From assembly GCF_050717535.1 (NCBI RefSeq), contig NZ_JBOITM010000028.1, forward strand, positions 1 through 64,000: a DNA stretch of 64,000 bases, read 5' to 3'. Both the position numbers and the translations under genes were made by a program. Position 1 is the first letter of the stretch; every line of letters starts with the position of its first letter. Below the pieces are notes generated by a model, which worked only from the letters and a program-made list of their open reading frames with translations, did not search any database and was not told the origin of the DNA. This DNA comes from Clostridium_AD sp050717535 (GTDB lineage Bacteria > Bacillota > Clostridia > Clostridiales > Clostridiaceae). Positions 35,728 through 43,527 of the stretch are shown one piece after another.

Positions 35728-35857
35728 TTTAACCTCCAAGTATACCTAATAATTGTTATTATACCCAAAAACGAATAAAAAAATCAATAAATGTTTAATA
35801 TCCATTATTTATAGCTAATTGTAAGTTGAAATTAAAAATTAAAAGAGGTGGGATCTT

Positions 35858-36988
35858 ATGAGAAAAAAATTAAAAAAAATTATATCAATAACTTTGAGTA
35901 TACTTTTTTTATTAACAGCAGGGCTTCAAAATGTTTATGCGGATAGTTTAAATGTTAATGCTATAAGTGCCATAGCATTAGATTGTGATTCGAAAATTGT
36001 TTTATATGAAAAAAATGCATATACACCCACTGAAATTGCTAGTACAACAAAGATAATAACTGCTCTAGTAGCAATAAAATCTGGAGATCTAAACAAAAAA
36101 ATAATCGTATCCGAAAAGGCAGCCTCTATTCGCGGTTCAGAAGTAGGGTTAAGAAAAGGAGAAGAAATAACATTAAAAGAATTATTATACGGACTTATGT
36201 TAAGGTCTGGAAATGATGCAGCAATTGCCATTGCAGAAGGAATAAGTGGAAGTGTAGATGGGTTTTTAAAACTTATGAATGAGTATGCCTTAGAAATTGG
36301 ATTGTTAAATAGCAACTTTGAGTCCCCTCATGGGTTAGATAGTGCAAATCACTATTCCACAGCATATGATTTAGCACTGGTTACTTCAAAGGCAAAAGAA
36401 ATACCGATTTTTAATGATATTGTATCATCTAAAGATATCGATGCAAAAGATTATAATTTTACTAGGAGCTATCATAACATAAATAAGATTCTATGGACCC
36501 TACCAGGTGCAACAGGAGTAAAAACAGGATCTACTGGAAAGGCTGGTAAATGCCTTGTAACTTCTGTTAAAATTAAAGGCAGGGAGGTTATTATAGTTAC
36601 TTTAAATTGCACTCCTCGGTGGACGGAGACAGAACGAATAAGTAAATATGTTGAAAAAAATTATGAGTATAAAAAACTAATTAATAAAAATGATATTTTA
36701 GAAAATATTAGTATAAAAAATGGAATTGAGGGTGTTCAAATAGTAAGCGGGAGAGATATTACAATTCCTGTAAAGAATGATGAAAGCATTGAGGTTAAAA
36801 TAAAAAAGCCACTATATGAGGTTAATGCACCAGTAAACCTTGGAGACAAAATTGGAAGAGTAGAAATATATGCAAATAATAAACTATTGTTTACAGAAGC
36901 TCTAGTTGCTAAAAACTCAGTGAGAAAAGAAACCGCGTTTAAACAAAAGATTCATAAAATTGTTAATTATATTACTCATGACAAGTAA
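35858..36988 (+). CDS. D-alanyl-D-alanine carboxypeptidase (second S11 family enzyme)
   Basis: A 376-residue secreted penicillin-binding protein: signal peptide (IISITLSILFLLTAGLQ, ending VYA), STTK in IASTTKIITAL (SxxK), SGN in LRSGNDAAIAIAEG, and KTG in GVKTGSTGKAGK, then a C-terminal beta domain. It may be the spore-cortex enzyme DacB or another DacF paralogue; the neighbouring ytfIJ genes favour a sporulation link. AGAGGTGGG precedes the ATG. Confidence 0.9.
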   Translation: MRKKLKKIISITLSILFLLTAGLQNVYADSLNVNAISAIALDCDSKIVLYEKNAYTPTEIASTTKIITALVAIKSGDLNKKIIVSEKAASIRGSEVGLRKGEEITLKELLYGLMLRSGNDAAIAIAEGISGSVDGFLKLMNEYALEIGLLNSNFESPHGLDSANHYSTAYDLALVTSKAKEIPIFNDIVSSKDIDAKDYNFTRSYHNINKILWTLPGATGVKTGSTGKAGKCLVTSVKIKGREVIIVTLNCTPRWTETERISKYVEKNYEYKKLINKNDILENISIKNGIEGVQIVSGRDITIPVKNDESIEVKIKKPLYEVNAPVNLGDKIGRVEIYANNKLLFTEALVAKNSVRKETAFKQKIHKIVNYITHDK

Positions 36989-37014
36989 AAGAGCCAACAA
37001 AGACTCTTTTACTT
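36983..37014 (+). terminator. terminator of the second carboxypeptidase gene
   Basis: AAGTAAAAGAG and CTCTTTTACTT form a perfect 11-bp stem that includes the stop codon. The gap from here to 37146 contains no recognised gene. Confidence 0.7.
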
Positions 37015-37146
37015 ATTGAAAAAGCTTTTAATTGAAGTTAAGGGTAACTTGTTTTTTTAAAAGGAGATGTATTAATATTATTTAACTTGTAACAATTTCT
37101 AGGTTTTGAAATATTTTAATAGTATAGTGCTTAGGAGGTTATATTG

Positions 37147-37200
37147 ATGAGTTATGAACCCTACGATTGTATTGATGTAGGAAGTGAATTTTGTGCTTGA
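37147..37200 (+). CDS. 5' part of an interrupted FAD/NAD-binding iron-sulfur protein gene
   Basis: A strong AGGAGG site (37133-37138) is followed 8 bases later by ATG and MSYEPYDCIDVGSEFCA, then a stop. The first 15 codons are the missing N-terminus of the gene that resumes at 42580: joining TTT (37191) to TGC (42580) gives SEF-CPCHLAETGDC. That run of cysteines is typical of sulfide dehydrogenase / dihydroorotate-dehydrogenase electron-transfer-like proteins. The last codons (37192 onward) and the stop come from the inserted element. In the integrated state this makes only a 17-residue peptide. Confidence 0.85.
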   Translation: MSYEPYDCIDVGSEFCA

Positions 37201-37216
37201 TACACCAAACTGCGAT
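37169..37216. other. attL of the intervening element
   Basis: The left junction consists of host sequence, the TG crossover dinucleotide (37192-37193), then a 23-base element arm ending ACACCAAACTGCGAT. That arm is the inverted copy (21 of 23 bases) of the arm at the other end of the element. The recombinase gene ends 16 bases beyond this arm, as is usual for serine integrase systems. Confidence 0.85.
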
Positions 37217-37231
37217 AAGTGGGCTAGTGTT

Positions 37232-38824
37232 TTATTTAATTAAATTAATTTTTACTGTACCTTTAGAACCATCCCAATATATTGACTCTACAATATTATT
37301 AATGAGTAAGCGCTTACTATTGAAATCTAGTACATCCACCATTGATGAGAAGCTACTTATAAATGTAAGTGTATTTGTTGCATTCCACCTATTGTTTTGA
37401 TATTTATAGGAATCAGATTTTAACTTAGAATATCTCATCTTTAGTTTTTCTAGGTCGTTTCCTAATTTGAAAATTTGAGGCCTTATATATTTGGAAATAT
37501 CGGCCTCCAAAGATAATTGATTTACTAGAACATCTATTTGAGTTTGTTTTATCTTTATTTGCCCTGGTAAATTGTCTATTTCAAATTGCATATAATTATT
37601 CTTAAGCATTTTAGATTTGATTTTATTTAACTCTTCTAGTAGGATGATATTGTCAATAGTGATATTTTTTAAATTATCTATAACTTTGGTTTCTAGTTCA
37701 TCTACACGGATATTAGGGTTATTGCATCTTTCCCCTCTTGAATAATCTTTAGTACTACAAACATAGTATTGAATTTTTTTATTGGTTTGTGCACTAATAT
37801 GACCATGTTTAACAATCATACTTTTACCACAACTGGAGCATTTTAATATACCAGTGAGTAATGCAGCGGCAGAGGTTCCTAGCCTGGGTGCTTTGTTTTT
37901 ATTATCGTCTAATATTTGCTGAATCTTAAGCCATAGGGTTGCATCAATAATTCCTTCATGAGAAGAAACTGCGGCTATCCATTCCGTTATATCTCGTTTA
38001 ATTCTAGTACCTTTAGTTTTATTATAGGTTAGAATGCCATGTCTATCATCAACTTTTCCCATGACATTCATGCCCATAACTTCAAGATGCTTCATAACAT
38101 CCTCATTGGCTCTAACATAAAGCGGATTTCTTAATAGAAGTTGAATTCTTTTTTTATTAAAGTCAGCCCCATTTTTTGTTTTAATATTATGTCTGAAAAC
38201 ATAAGTGAATACCTGGCTAATTGATTCGTACTGTAAGTATTTATTGTAAATGAATTTTACTACATCTAATTCCTCTTTTATAGGTGATAAGGTATACATG
38301 GTTTTTTCCTTAAGTTCACTATCAAAATAGGAGAGCTTTTTACTTTCATAACCTAAAGGGGTCTGGCCTCCGAGCCATCTTCCACTTTTAGCTAGCTCCA
38401 ACATATTGTCTCTAACTCTTTCACCAATAGTTTCGCGCTCCAGTTGCGCGAAAACAGAGGCAATGTACATCATAGCACGACCCATAGGTGTTGAGGTATC
38501 AAATTGTTCATTAACACTTATAAAACTTATATGAAGACTGTCTAATTCATTTATAAGTGTAGAAAAATCAGAGATATTTCTACTAATTCTATCTAGTCTA
38601 TAACAAATTAATACATCAAAGGAACTTTCTTTTGCATCAGTTAGCATCTTTTGGAATTGAGGTCTGTTAATATTTTTTCCTGAAAAACCTTCGTCCTCAT
38701 ATATTAAAAACTTATCAATTCCCAAATGTCTACATTCATGTTTGCATAGCTCAATCTGATTAATTATTGATTCACCTTTTGTTGTAATTTTTGATTTTCT
38801 GGAGTATATAGCGGCAATTTTCAA
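37232..38824 (-). CDS. large serine recombinase (SpoIVCA-like)
   Basis: A 530-residue site-specific recombinase. The catalytic domain starts KIAAIYSRKS with nucleophile S8 and includes YRLDRISR (75-82) and the FAQLERETIGERVRDNM helix. It is followed by the recombinase domain with GQTPLGYE and LLRNPLYV, then a zinc ribbon with cysteines at 329, 332, 356 and 367, and a C-terminal coiled coil (about 400-480) that controls synapsis direction. Length equals the SpoIVCA/large integrase class. TTG start, supported by TAAGGAGT 8 bases upstream. A SigE-like promoter precedes it. The gene reads outward toward attL. Confidence 0.95.
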   Translation of the reverse strand: MKIAAIYSRKSKITTKGESIINQIELCKHECRHLGIDKFLIYEDEGFSGKNINRPQFQKMLTDAKESSFDVLICYRLDRISRNISDFSTLINELDSLHISFISVNEQFDTSTPMGRAMMYIASVFAQLERETIGERVRDNMLELAKSGRWLGGQTPLGYESKKLSYFDSELKEKTMYTLSPIKEELDVVKFIYNKYLQYESISQVFTYVFRHNIKTKNGADFNKKRIQLLLRNPLYVRANEDVMKHLEVMGMNVMGKVDDRHGILTYNKTKGTRIKRDITEWIAAVSSHEGIIDATLWLKIQQILDDNKNKAPRLGTSAAALLTGILKCSSCGKSMIVKHGHISAQTNKKIQYYVCSTKDYSRGERCNNPNIRVDELETKVIDNLKNITIDNIILLEELNKIKSKMLKNNYMQFEIDNLPGQIKIKQTQIDVLVNQLSLEADISKYIRPQIFKLGNDLEKLKMRYSKLKSDSYKYQNNRWNATNTLTFISSFSSMVDVLDFNSKRLLINNIVESIYWDGSKGTVKINLIK

Positions 38825-38860
38825 TTTAATTACTCCTTAATATAATAGCTTTACAAAATA

Positions 38861-38889
38861 AAGATATGAGTTTTATAAAAATAATATTC
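38861..38889 (-). promoter_or_regulatory. SigE-like promoter before the serine recombinase
   Basis: On the minus strand GAATATTA (7 of 8 to the SigE -35) is followed after 13 bases by CATATCTT, which keeps the CATA core of the SigE -10. The predicted start would be about 20-30 bases before the TTG start codon. In B. subtilis the skin recombinase gene spoIVCA is SigE-dependent, so the match is meaningful, but AT-rich DNA yields such matches by chance. Confidence 0.45.
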
Positions 38890-38936
38890 CCAAGTGCTAC
38901 TTTTGACTAAATATAATTTCATGCATATATTTTTGT

Positions 38937-38964
38937 AACCATGTGGGTAAAAATGCATACTATA
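38937..38964 (+). promoter_or_regulatory. SigK-like promoter before the 50-codon gene
   Basis: AACC followed by CATACTATA fits the SigK pattern (mACm, 16-17 bases, CATAnnnTA) with AC-to-CATA spacing of 16. The expected start site lies about 20 bases before the GGGGGG ribosome binding site of the small gene. This is a motif match by eye only. Confidence 0.35.
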
Positions 38965-38993
38965 ATATAATAATTTATTTGGGGGGATTATAA

Positions 38994-39146
38994 ATGAAGG
39001 TTATTTCTATAATTTTTTCAGAATTAAACAAAAGTGAAACAGAACTTTTGAATGAGAGATATACAAGGGTGGTTTTGAAAATAATAGCTTCAAAGCTTTC
39101 ATTAGAAGCAGTAAATGAATTAATAGAAAAGCTTGCAATTATTTAG
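38994..39146 (+). CDS. 50-residue protein, candidate recombination directionality factor
   Basis: A short gene with a strong GGGGGG site, beginning MKVISIIFSELNKSETELLNERY and ending in a helical segment with LSLEAVNELIEKLAII. It is predicted to be mostly alpha-helical, with no membrane helix or cysteines. It sits back to back with the recombinase gene in the element. Serine integrases need a small partner (RDF) to excise; such partners are short and poorly conserved and are often encoded beside the integrase. That function is inferred from position only. Confidence 0.6.
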   Translation: MKVISIIFSELNKSETELLNERYTRVVLKIIASKLSLEAVNELIEKLAII

Positions 39147-39234
39147 ATAAGATACTAATAAATAAATATATAATCATGTTAAATGCACCTTATATTATTT
39201 TTTATCAAAATTATCATTATTTATTAAGAAGGAA

Positions 39235-39295
39235 TATAACTACAATAGTAGAATTAAATATAAAAGGGAAGTTTTAACGGCAGAGGGTAGTTATA
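39235..39295. repeat. 9-bp inverted repeat upstream of the clpE-like gene
   Basis: TATAACTAC and GTAGTTATA are perfect complements 43 bases apart within the 247-base gap before the clpE-like gene. A TATAAT hexamer lies downstream (39354-39359) with a weak -35. I found no CtsR operator (direct heptads of the GGTCAAA type), which would be expected for a standard clpE. Confidence 0.4.
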
Positions 39296-39393
39296 CTTTA
39301 TTAATAAAAAACAAACAATAAAAAATATAACGAACAAATTTTATTAAAAATGATATAATGTTTAATACAACATAAAATATGGAGATGATTTAT

Positions 39394-41718
39394 ATGAAAT
39401 TATGTGATATATGTAAAAAAAATATAGCAATGATACTAACATCAAAAATTGAAAATGGAAAAACTGAAACTGTTGCACTATGTATAGAATGTGCTAAAAA
39501 AAGGGGCGTTCCAGTTATGGATCAATTGATGCAGCAAGCTGGAATATCTTCAGATGATATTGAAAACTTAAATCAGCAAATGGGTAATATTTTTAAAGAT
39601 ATGAATATAGAAGATATGAACCTAGAGGAAATTGATACTGCTGATGTTAATAATGAAAATGGCGATGGTAAAAAAATGATCGGTAATATTTTTAATGGCT
39701 TATTTTCTTCTGATGGCGAAAATAAAGATTTTATAGATGATGAAGTTGAGACTTCAGCAAAGAATCCACAAGCACCTGAAGAAAAATCGAGAAAGAATCC
39801 ATTTAAAAAGAAACGAAAGCATTTAGATACATATGGTATAAACTTAACAAACAAAGCAAAGCAAAATGGTGTGGACAAAGTAGTTGGGAGAAATAAAGAA
39901 ATTGATAGAGTAGTACAGATTTTAAATAGAAGGACTAAAAACAATCCCATCTTAATTGGGGAAGCCGGTGTAGGAAAAACAGCTATTGCAGAGGGATTGG
40001 CTGTAAGAATTGTAGAAAAACAAGTCCCGGAGAAATTATTTAATACGGAAGTTTATTTGCTAGATCTCACTGCAGTGGTTGCAGGTACGCAATTTAGAGG
40101 ACAATTTGAAGGCCGTATGAAGTCTATTATTGAAGAAGCAAGGGATAGTGGAAATATAATATTAGTTATTGACGAGGTGCACAATATTATGGGCGCTGGT
40201 GAAGTTCAGGGTGGGGCCATGAATGCAGCGAATATTTTAAAACCAGCCTTGGCAAAGGGAGAAATACAGGTTATTGGAGTGACTACATTAGAAGAATATA
40301 GAAAATATATAGAAAAGGATGCAGCACTTGAAAGAAGATTTCAGCCAGTGCTAGTTGAAGAACCAAGTGTGGAAGAGACAATAGAAATCTTAAAAGGAAT
40401 AAGGGGATACTATGAAGAATATCATAAAGTTAAAATATCTGATGAGATAATTGAAGAAGCTGTAAATCTATCTGAAAGATATATAACCGACAGATTTTTA
40501 CCAGACAAAGCTATAGATGTTATTGATGAAGCTGGATCTCGTGCTAATTTAAAAAACAAAGGATTAGTTGAGCTTGTAGGATTAAAAGAACAATCAGAGA
40601 ATATTCAAAATAACAAGGATAATGCAGAAGATTCTGGGAACTTCGAGAAGGCTGCAGAATATAGAATGAAGTTATGTAAAATAAAAGAAAATATTAGTGA
40701 AATAGAAAAAAAATGCAGTGAGGTTCAAATTACTCTAGAGGATATTGCTTTTGTAATTGAATCATGGACTAAAATTCCAATTCAAAAGATTACAGAAAAA
40801 GAAGCAAAAAAGCTATTAGATTTGGAGAATAGGCTGCACAAACGGGTTATAGGTCAAAATCAGGCTATTACAAGCTTATCTAGAGCTATTAGGCGTAATC
40901 GCTCAGGGTTTAAGAAAAAGAAAAAACCATCCTCCTTTATTTTTGTGGGACCAACGGGTGTTGGAAAAACAGAGCTAGTTAAAGCATTATCTTGTGAGCT
41001 TTTTGGAAGTGAAGAAGCACTAATTCGTATAGACATGTCTGAATACATGGAAAAACATACAGTTTCAAAGCTAATTGGTGCACCCCCAGGCTATGTAGGG
41101 TATGATCAAGCTGGTCAATTAACTGAAAAAGTGAGAAGAAAACCTTACTCAGTGATTCTTTTAGATGAGATAGAGAAAGCTCATCCGGATGTGTTTAATA
41201 TGTTATTACAAATACTTGAAGATGGAAGGCTAACAGATAGCCAAGGTAGGACTGTCTTCTTTGACAACACTGTAATAATAATGACATCTAATGCTGGTAC
41301 TCAGTTTAAAGCAGGTAGCATTGGTTTTGTCCAGGATAATTATGATATTTTAGAAGCCCGGGTTAAAGATGCATTAAAAGAAACCTTTAGGCCAGAATTT
41401 TTAAACAGAGTGGATGAAACTATTGTATTTACTCCTCTTAAAAAGCAAGAACTTCGCAAAATAGTAGATTTAATGATTAGTGAAGTAGTGGATGAGGTAA
41501 GTGAAAAGAAGATAACATTGAATGTTTCAGGCCAGGTAAGGGACTTTATATTGGAAAAAGGATACGACGAAAAATATGGTGCAAGGCCACTTAGGCGGAC
41601 TATTCAAAAATATATTGAAGATGAAGTTGCTGAGCATTATCTTCAAAATGAATTTAGTGAAGGTTCAAATATAGCCATTGAATTAATAGAGGGTAAAATT
41701 GTTATAAGGCATATTTAA
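39394..41718 (+). CDS. clpE: ClpE-type AAA+ unfoldase (zinc-finger Clp ATPase)
   Basis: A 774-residue Hsp100 protein carried inside the intervening element. The N-terminus is a zinc finger with C4, C7, C30 and C33, as in ClpE and McsA, in place of the ClpC N-domain. AAA module 1 has Walker A GEAGVGKT near residue 190, followed by a UVR-like middle region (GNFEKAAEYR). AAA module 2 has GPTGVGKT near residue 520 and APPGYVGYD. SIGF near residue 645 supplies the LGF/IGF-type loop that docks ClpP, so it probably feeds ClpP. The start at 39394 follows GGAGATG; earlier in-frame ATGs overlap that site. All motifs needed for activity seem present. Confidence 0.92.
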   Translation: MKLCDICKKNIAMILTSKIENGKTETVALCIECAKKRGVPVMDQLMQQAGISSDDIENLNQQMGNIFKDMNIEDMNLEEIDTADVNNENGDGKKMIGNIFNGLFSSDGENKDFIDDEVETSAKNPQAPEEKSRKNPFKKKRKHLDTYGINLTNKAKQNGVDKVVGRNKEIDRVVQILNRRTKNNPILIGEAGVGKTAIAEGLAVRIVEKQVPEKLFNTEVYLLDLTAVVAGTQFRGQFEGRMKSIIEEARDSGNIILVIDEVHNIMGAGEVQGGAMNAANILKPALAKGEIQVIGVTTLEEYRKYIEKDAALERRFQPVLVEEPSVEETIEILKGIRGYYEEYHKVKISDEIIEEAVNLSERYITDRFLPDKAIDVIDEAGSRANLKNKGLVELVGLKEQSENIQNNKDNAEDSGNFEKAAEYRMKLCKIKENISEIEKKCSEVQITLEDIAFVIESWTKIPIQKITEKEAKKLLDLENRLHKRVIGQNQAITSLSRAIRRNRSGFKKKKKPSSFIFVGPTGVGKTELVKALSCELFGSEEALIRIDMSEYMEKHTVSKLIGAPPGYVGYDQAGQLTEKVRRKPYSVILLDEIEKAHPDVFNMLLQILEDGRLTDSQGRTVFFDNTVIIMTSNAGTQFKAGSIGFVQDNYDILEARVKDALKETFRPEFLNRVDETIVFTPLKKQELRKIVDLMISEVVDEVSEKKITLNVSGQVRDFILEKGYDEKYGARPLRRTIQKYIEDEVAEHYLQNEFSEGSNIAIELIEGKIVIRHI

Positions 41719-41720
41719 AT

Positions 41721-41766
41721 AAAGTGCAAAAGCTGCTGAATAATTATTCAGCAGCTTTTGCACTTT
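41721..41766. terminator. 46-nt perfect palindrome, bidirectional terminator
   Basis: Two 23-base halves (AAAGTGCAAAAGCTGCTGAA..) are exact complements with no spacer, with A/T tails, between the convergent clpE-like and PAP2 genes. Confidence 0.9.
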
Positions 41767-41773
41767 AACTATA

Positions 41774-42433
41774 TTATTGTTTGATTTTTTGGATAGAAAA
41801 ATTAAAAGCTTTTTTAGCATTATAAAGTTTGTACTGCTGCTCCAAATAAGTAAGTCCATTATATATAACATCACATAAAAATACCCCGAAAAAGATATCC
41901 ATTATCACGTGTTGTTTAACAAATTGAGTTGATATTATAATAAGAAAGCCTAGCACATTAAGTGAAATTTTAAGCGGCTTTTTAGCATTAGTAGTATTAA
42001 TTCCCTTAATAGCTAAGTATGCAGTAATAACATGTATACTAGGAAAACAATTATAAGGTTTATCAGAATTATAGGTAAATAGAATTAGTTTTGAAAATAT
42101 ATCATTTCCTGTAACAATAGGCCTTGTAACTGTGGTTTGAAAAAAGTAAAAAGTTATAAATGCAACAACATAACATAATATTAAAGTAAGCATTATCTTA
42201 TAATAAACTTTTCTATTTTGATAGCATAAATAAACGAAACAAAAGGCTAAGAAAAACCATAAGGTCATATAAGGTATTATGAAAATCTTTATAAGTGGTA
42301 AATATCTATCTAAATCAGTGGTTAAATCATAAACTCCTCTTTGAGTATTGTTTAGTGTCCAATAAAATAAATTGGAAAAAGGGATAGAACCAATAAGTAA
42401 TAGCGGCAATAAATTTTTAAAAAGTTTCTTCAA
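41774..42433 (-). CDS. PAP2-family membrane phosphatase
   Basis: A 219-residue polytopic protein with about six helices. The phosphatase site is visible as KPYNCFPSIHV (motif 2, catalytic His) and TQFVKQHVIMDIFFG (motif 3, His and Asp). Relatives dephosphorylate lipid phosphates such as undecaprenyl or phosphatidate phosphate, or are phosphotransferases of the inositol-phosphorylceramide-synthase type; the substrate is not determinable. The TTG start was chosen because GAGAGG lies 9 bases upstream; a TTG further upstream (42487) has no such site. It is the last element gene, pointing away from attR. Confidence 0.82.
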   Translation of the reverse strand: MKKLFKNLLPLLLIGSIPFSNLFYWTLNNTQRGVYDLTTDLDRYLPLIKIFIIPYMTLWFFLAFCFVYLCYQNRKVYYKIMLTLILCYVVAFITFYFFQTTVTRPIVTGNDIFSKLILFTYNSDKPYNCFPSIHVITAYLAIKGINTTNAKKPLKISLNVLGFLIIISTQFVKQHVIMDIFFGVFLCDVIYNGLTYLEQQYKLYNAKKAFNFSIQKIKQ

Positions 42434-42556
42434 GTAATCAATCCTCTCTTTAAACAATAGTTTAACGGAAAATCGGAATAGTTTCAATGATTTTGTTGAA
42501 AATTTTTAATGAATATTGTGTCATTACTATAAAAATTAAACAATTGCTTAAAGAAA

Positions 42557-42604
42557 ATCGCAGTTTGGTGTCTCAACCATGCCCTTGCCATCTGGCAGAA
42601 ACGG
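42557..42604. other. attR of the intervening element
   Basis: A 23-base element arm (begins ATCGCAGTTTGGTGT), then TG (42580-42581), then host coding sequence starting CCCTTGCCATCTGG. The arm is the inverted copy of the attL arm. With both arms joined at TG, attP would be a 48-bp near-palindrome with two mismatches, the usual size for serine integrases. Confidence 0.85.
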
Positions 42605-43527
42605 GAGACTGCATATTATGCTCACAGTTAGCAGGTAAAGACTTTTGTGACTGCTGTAACTGGAATGGTGTATGCATATATCAAGATTATGCTTCAAACA
42701 ACTACAAAGCTAAAGAAAGTAGAAAATATTATAACTGCAAAATAATAAAAAAAAGTGTGTTCGAAGATAATGTCATTATATTTACGGTAGAGGTAAGCGA
42801 TAAATTGGTAAGTGAACTAGTTCAGGCAGGAAGTTATATTTTTGTGAGAAGGCCAGATACAGACACAAGGTTTGATACACCTATATCCATAATGGATACT
42901 GATACGAGAAATAATACTATAACTATTGCTATAGAATTAAAAGGGTCTAAAACTAAAGCATTAGATGTGTTAAAGCTAGGGGAAGATATTCTTGTAAAAG
43001 CACCCTTTTGGAATGGTATTTTAGGGCTAAAAAACATAAATAATATGAAGGATAGTAAATGTTTAATTGTTGCAAGAGGTATAGGGCAGGCCCCTATGAT
43101 ACCACCACTTAAGCAATTGCATGCCAACAATAATGAAATTACAGTTGTGCTTGATAATTCTCCCTATAAAAATAGTTTTGTTAATGAATATTTAGATAGA
43201 TATGCTTCGAAGGTTATATTGTGTAATACTATAAGCCGCGGCATAATCACAGATGAATTTAATGCTATATTAAATGATTTAATTGAAAATAATGATATTA
43301 AACTAGTGCATTGTGATGCTGCAGATGTTTTAAATTATGAATTAATGAAGGCAGTAGAAGATATAGATAAGGATGTTAAATATTCTTGTTGTAATAATGC
43401 GAAGATGTGTTGTGGGGAAGGAATATGCGGATGTTGTACAAGGAAAAATAACGATCGTAAATTAAGAAGGCTCTGCAAAATGCAGACAGAACCTAAATAT
43501 GTATTGGAAGGGAGGAGAATATTTTGA
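42580..43527 (+). CDS. 3' part of the interrupted FAD/NAD(P)-binding iron-sulfur protein gene
   Basis: After a cysteine-rich N-terminal module (CPCHLAETGDCILC, then CDCCNWNGVC) the protein has a ferredoxin-reductase-like FAD domain (VQAGSYIFVRRPDTDTRFDTPISIM) and an NAD-binding part (LIVARGIGQAPMIPPL). It ends in a PyrK-like iron-sulfur loop CCNNAKMCCGEGICGCC. Family members are annotated sulfide/dihydroorotate-dehydrogenase-like electron-transfer proteins. The open frame runs 93 bases back into element DNA, but those codons are not homologous and lack a ribosome binding site. After excision the complete protein would be 330 residues. It overlaps the next gene by 4 bases. Confidence 0.85.
   Translation, partial: CPCHLAETGDCILCSQLAGKDFCDCCNWNGVCIYQDYASNNYKAKESRKYYNCKIIKKSVFEDNVIIFTVEVSDKLVSELVQAGSYIFVRRPDTDTRFDTPISIMDTDTRNNTITIAIELKGSKTKALDVLKLGEDILVKAPFWNGILGLKNINNMKDSKCLIVARGIGQAPMIPPLKQLHANNNEITVVLDNSPYKNSFVNEYLDRYASKVILCNTISRGIITDEFNAILNDLIENNDIKLVHCDAADVLNYELMKAVEDIDKDVKYSCCNNAKMCCGEGICGCCTRKNNDRKLRRLCKMQTEPKYVLEGRRIF

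Larger units (their letters stand above)
37192..42579. mobile_element. 5388-bp skin-like intervening element, serine-recombinase type
   Basis: The element lies inside a protein gene and is bounded by inverted 23-base arms flanking a TG core. It encodes a large serine recombinase at one end, a 50-codon gene, a ClpE-type unfoldase and a PAP2 phosphatase. Its length is a multiple of three, and excision between the two TG cores restores an in-frame host gene without scar. Circle closure would form a 48-bp palindromic attP. This matches the sigK skin and spsM-SPbeta type elements of other spore formers in design. The target gene is different, and the small size without phage structural genes is notable. 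It may be a decayed phage or a purpose-kept genetic switch. Confidence 0.85.

Noticed and set aside
37015..37146. SigE or SigK promoter directly before the interrupted gene
   Set aside because: GAAATATTTT resembles a SigE -35, but no CATA-type -10 occurs at the right distance.
37147..37200. Reading the 17-codon frame as an independent small gene or as a simple pseudogene remnant
   Set aside because: Its residues continue exactly into the 42580 frame, the RBS is strong, and the boundary coincides with the recombinase arm. An interrupted gene explains all of this better.
39147..39393. CtsR operator upstream of the clpE-like gene
   Set aside because: No tandem heptad of the GGTCAAA type is present in the gap.
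42487..42579. ATG at 42487 as the true start of the FAD/NAD-binding protein
   Set aside because: The extra 31 codons lie in element DNA (including the attR arm), have no ribosome binding site, and do not resemble the family N-terminus.
37196..42587. CTTG as the crossover core shared by both junctions
   Set aside because: It is in the same register and gives the same 5388-bp circle, but the inverted arms are not symmetric about it. TG at 37192/42580 is the only shared dinucleotide with equal spacing to both arms, and it yields the better CPC protein sequence.
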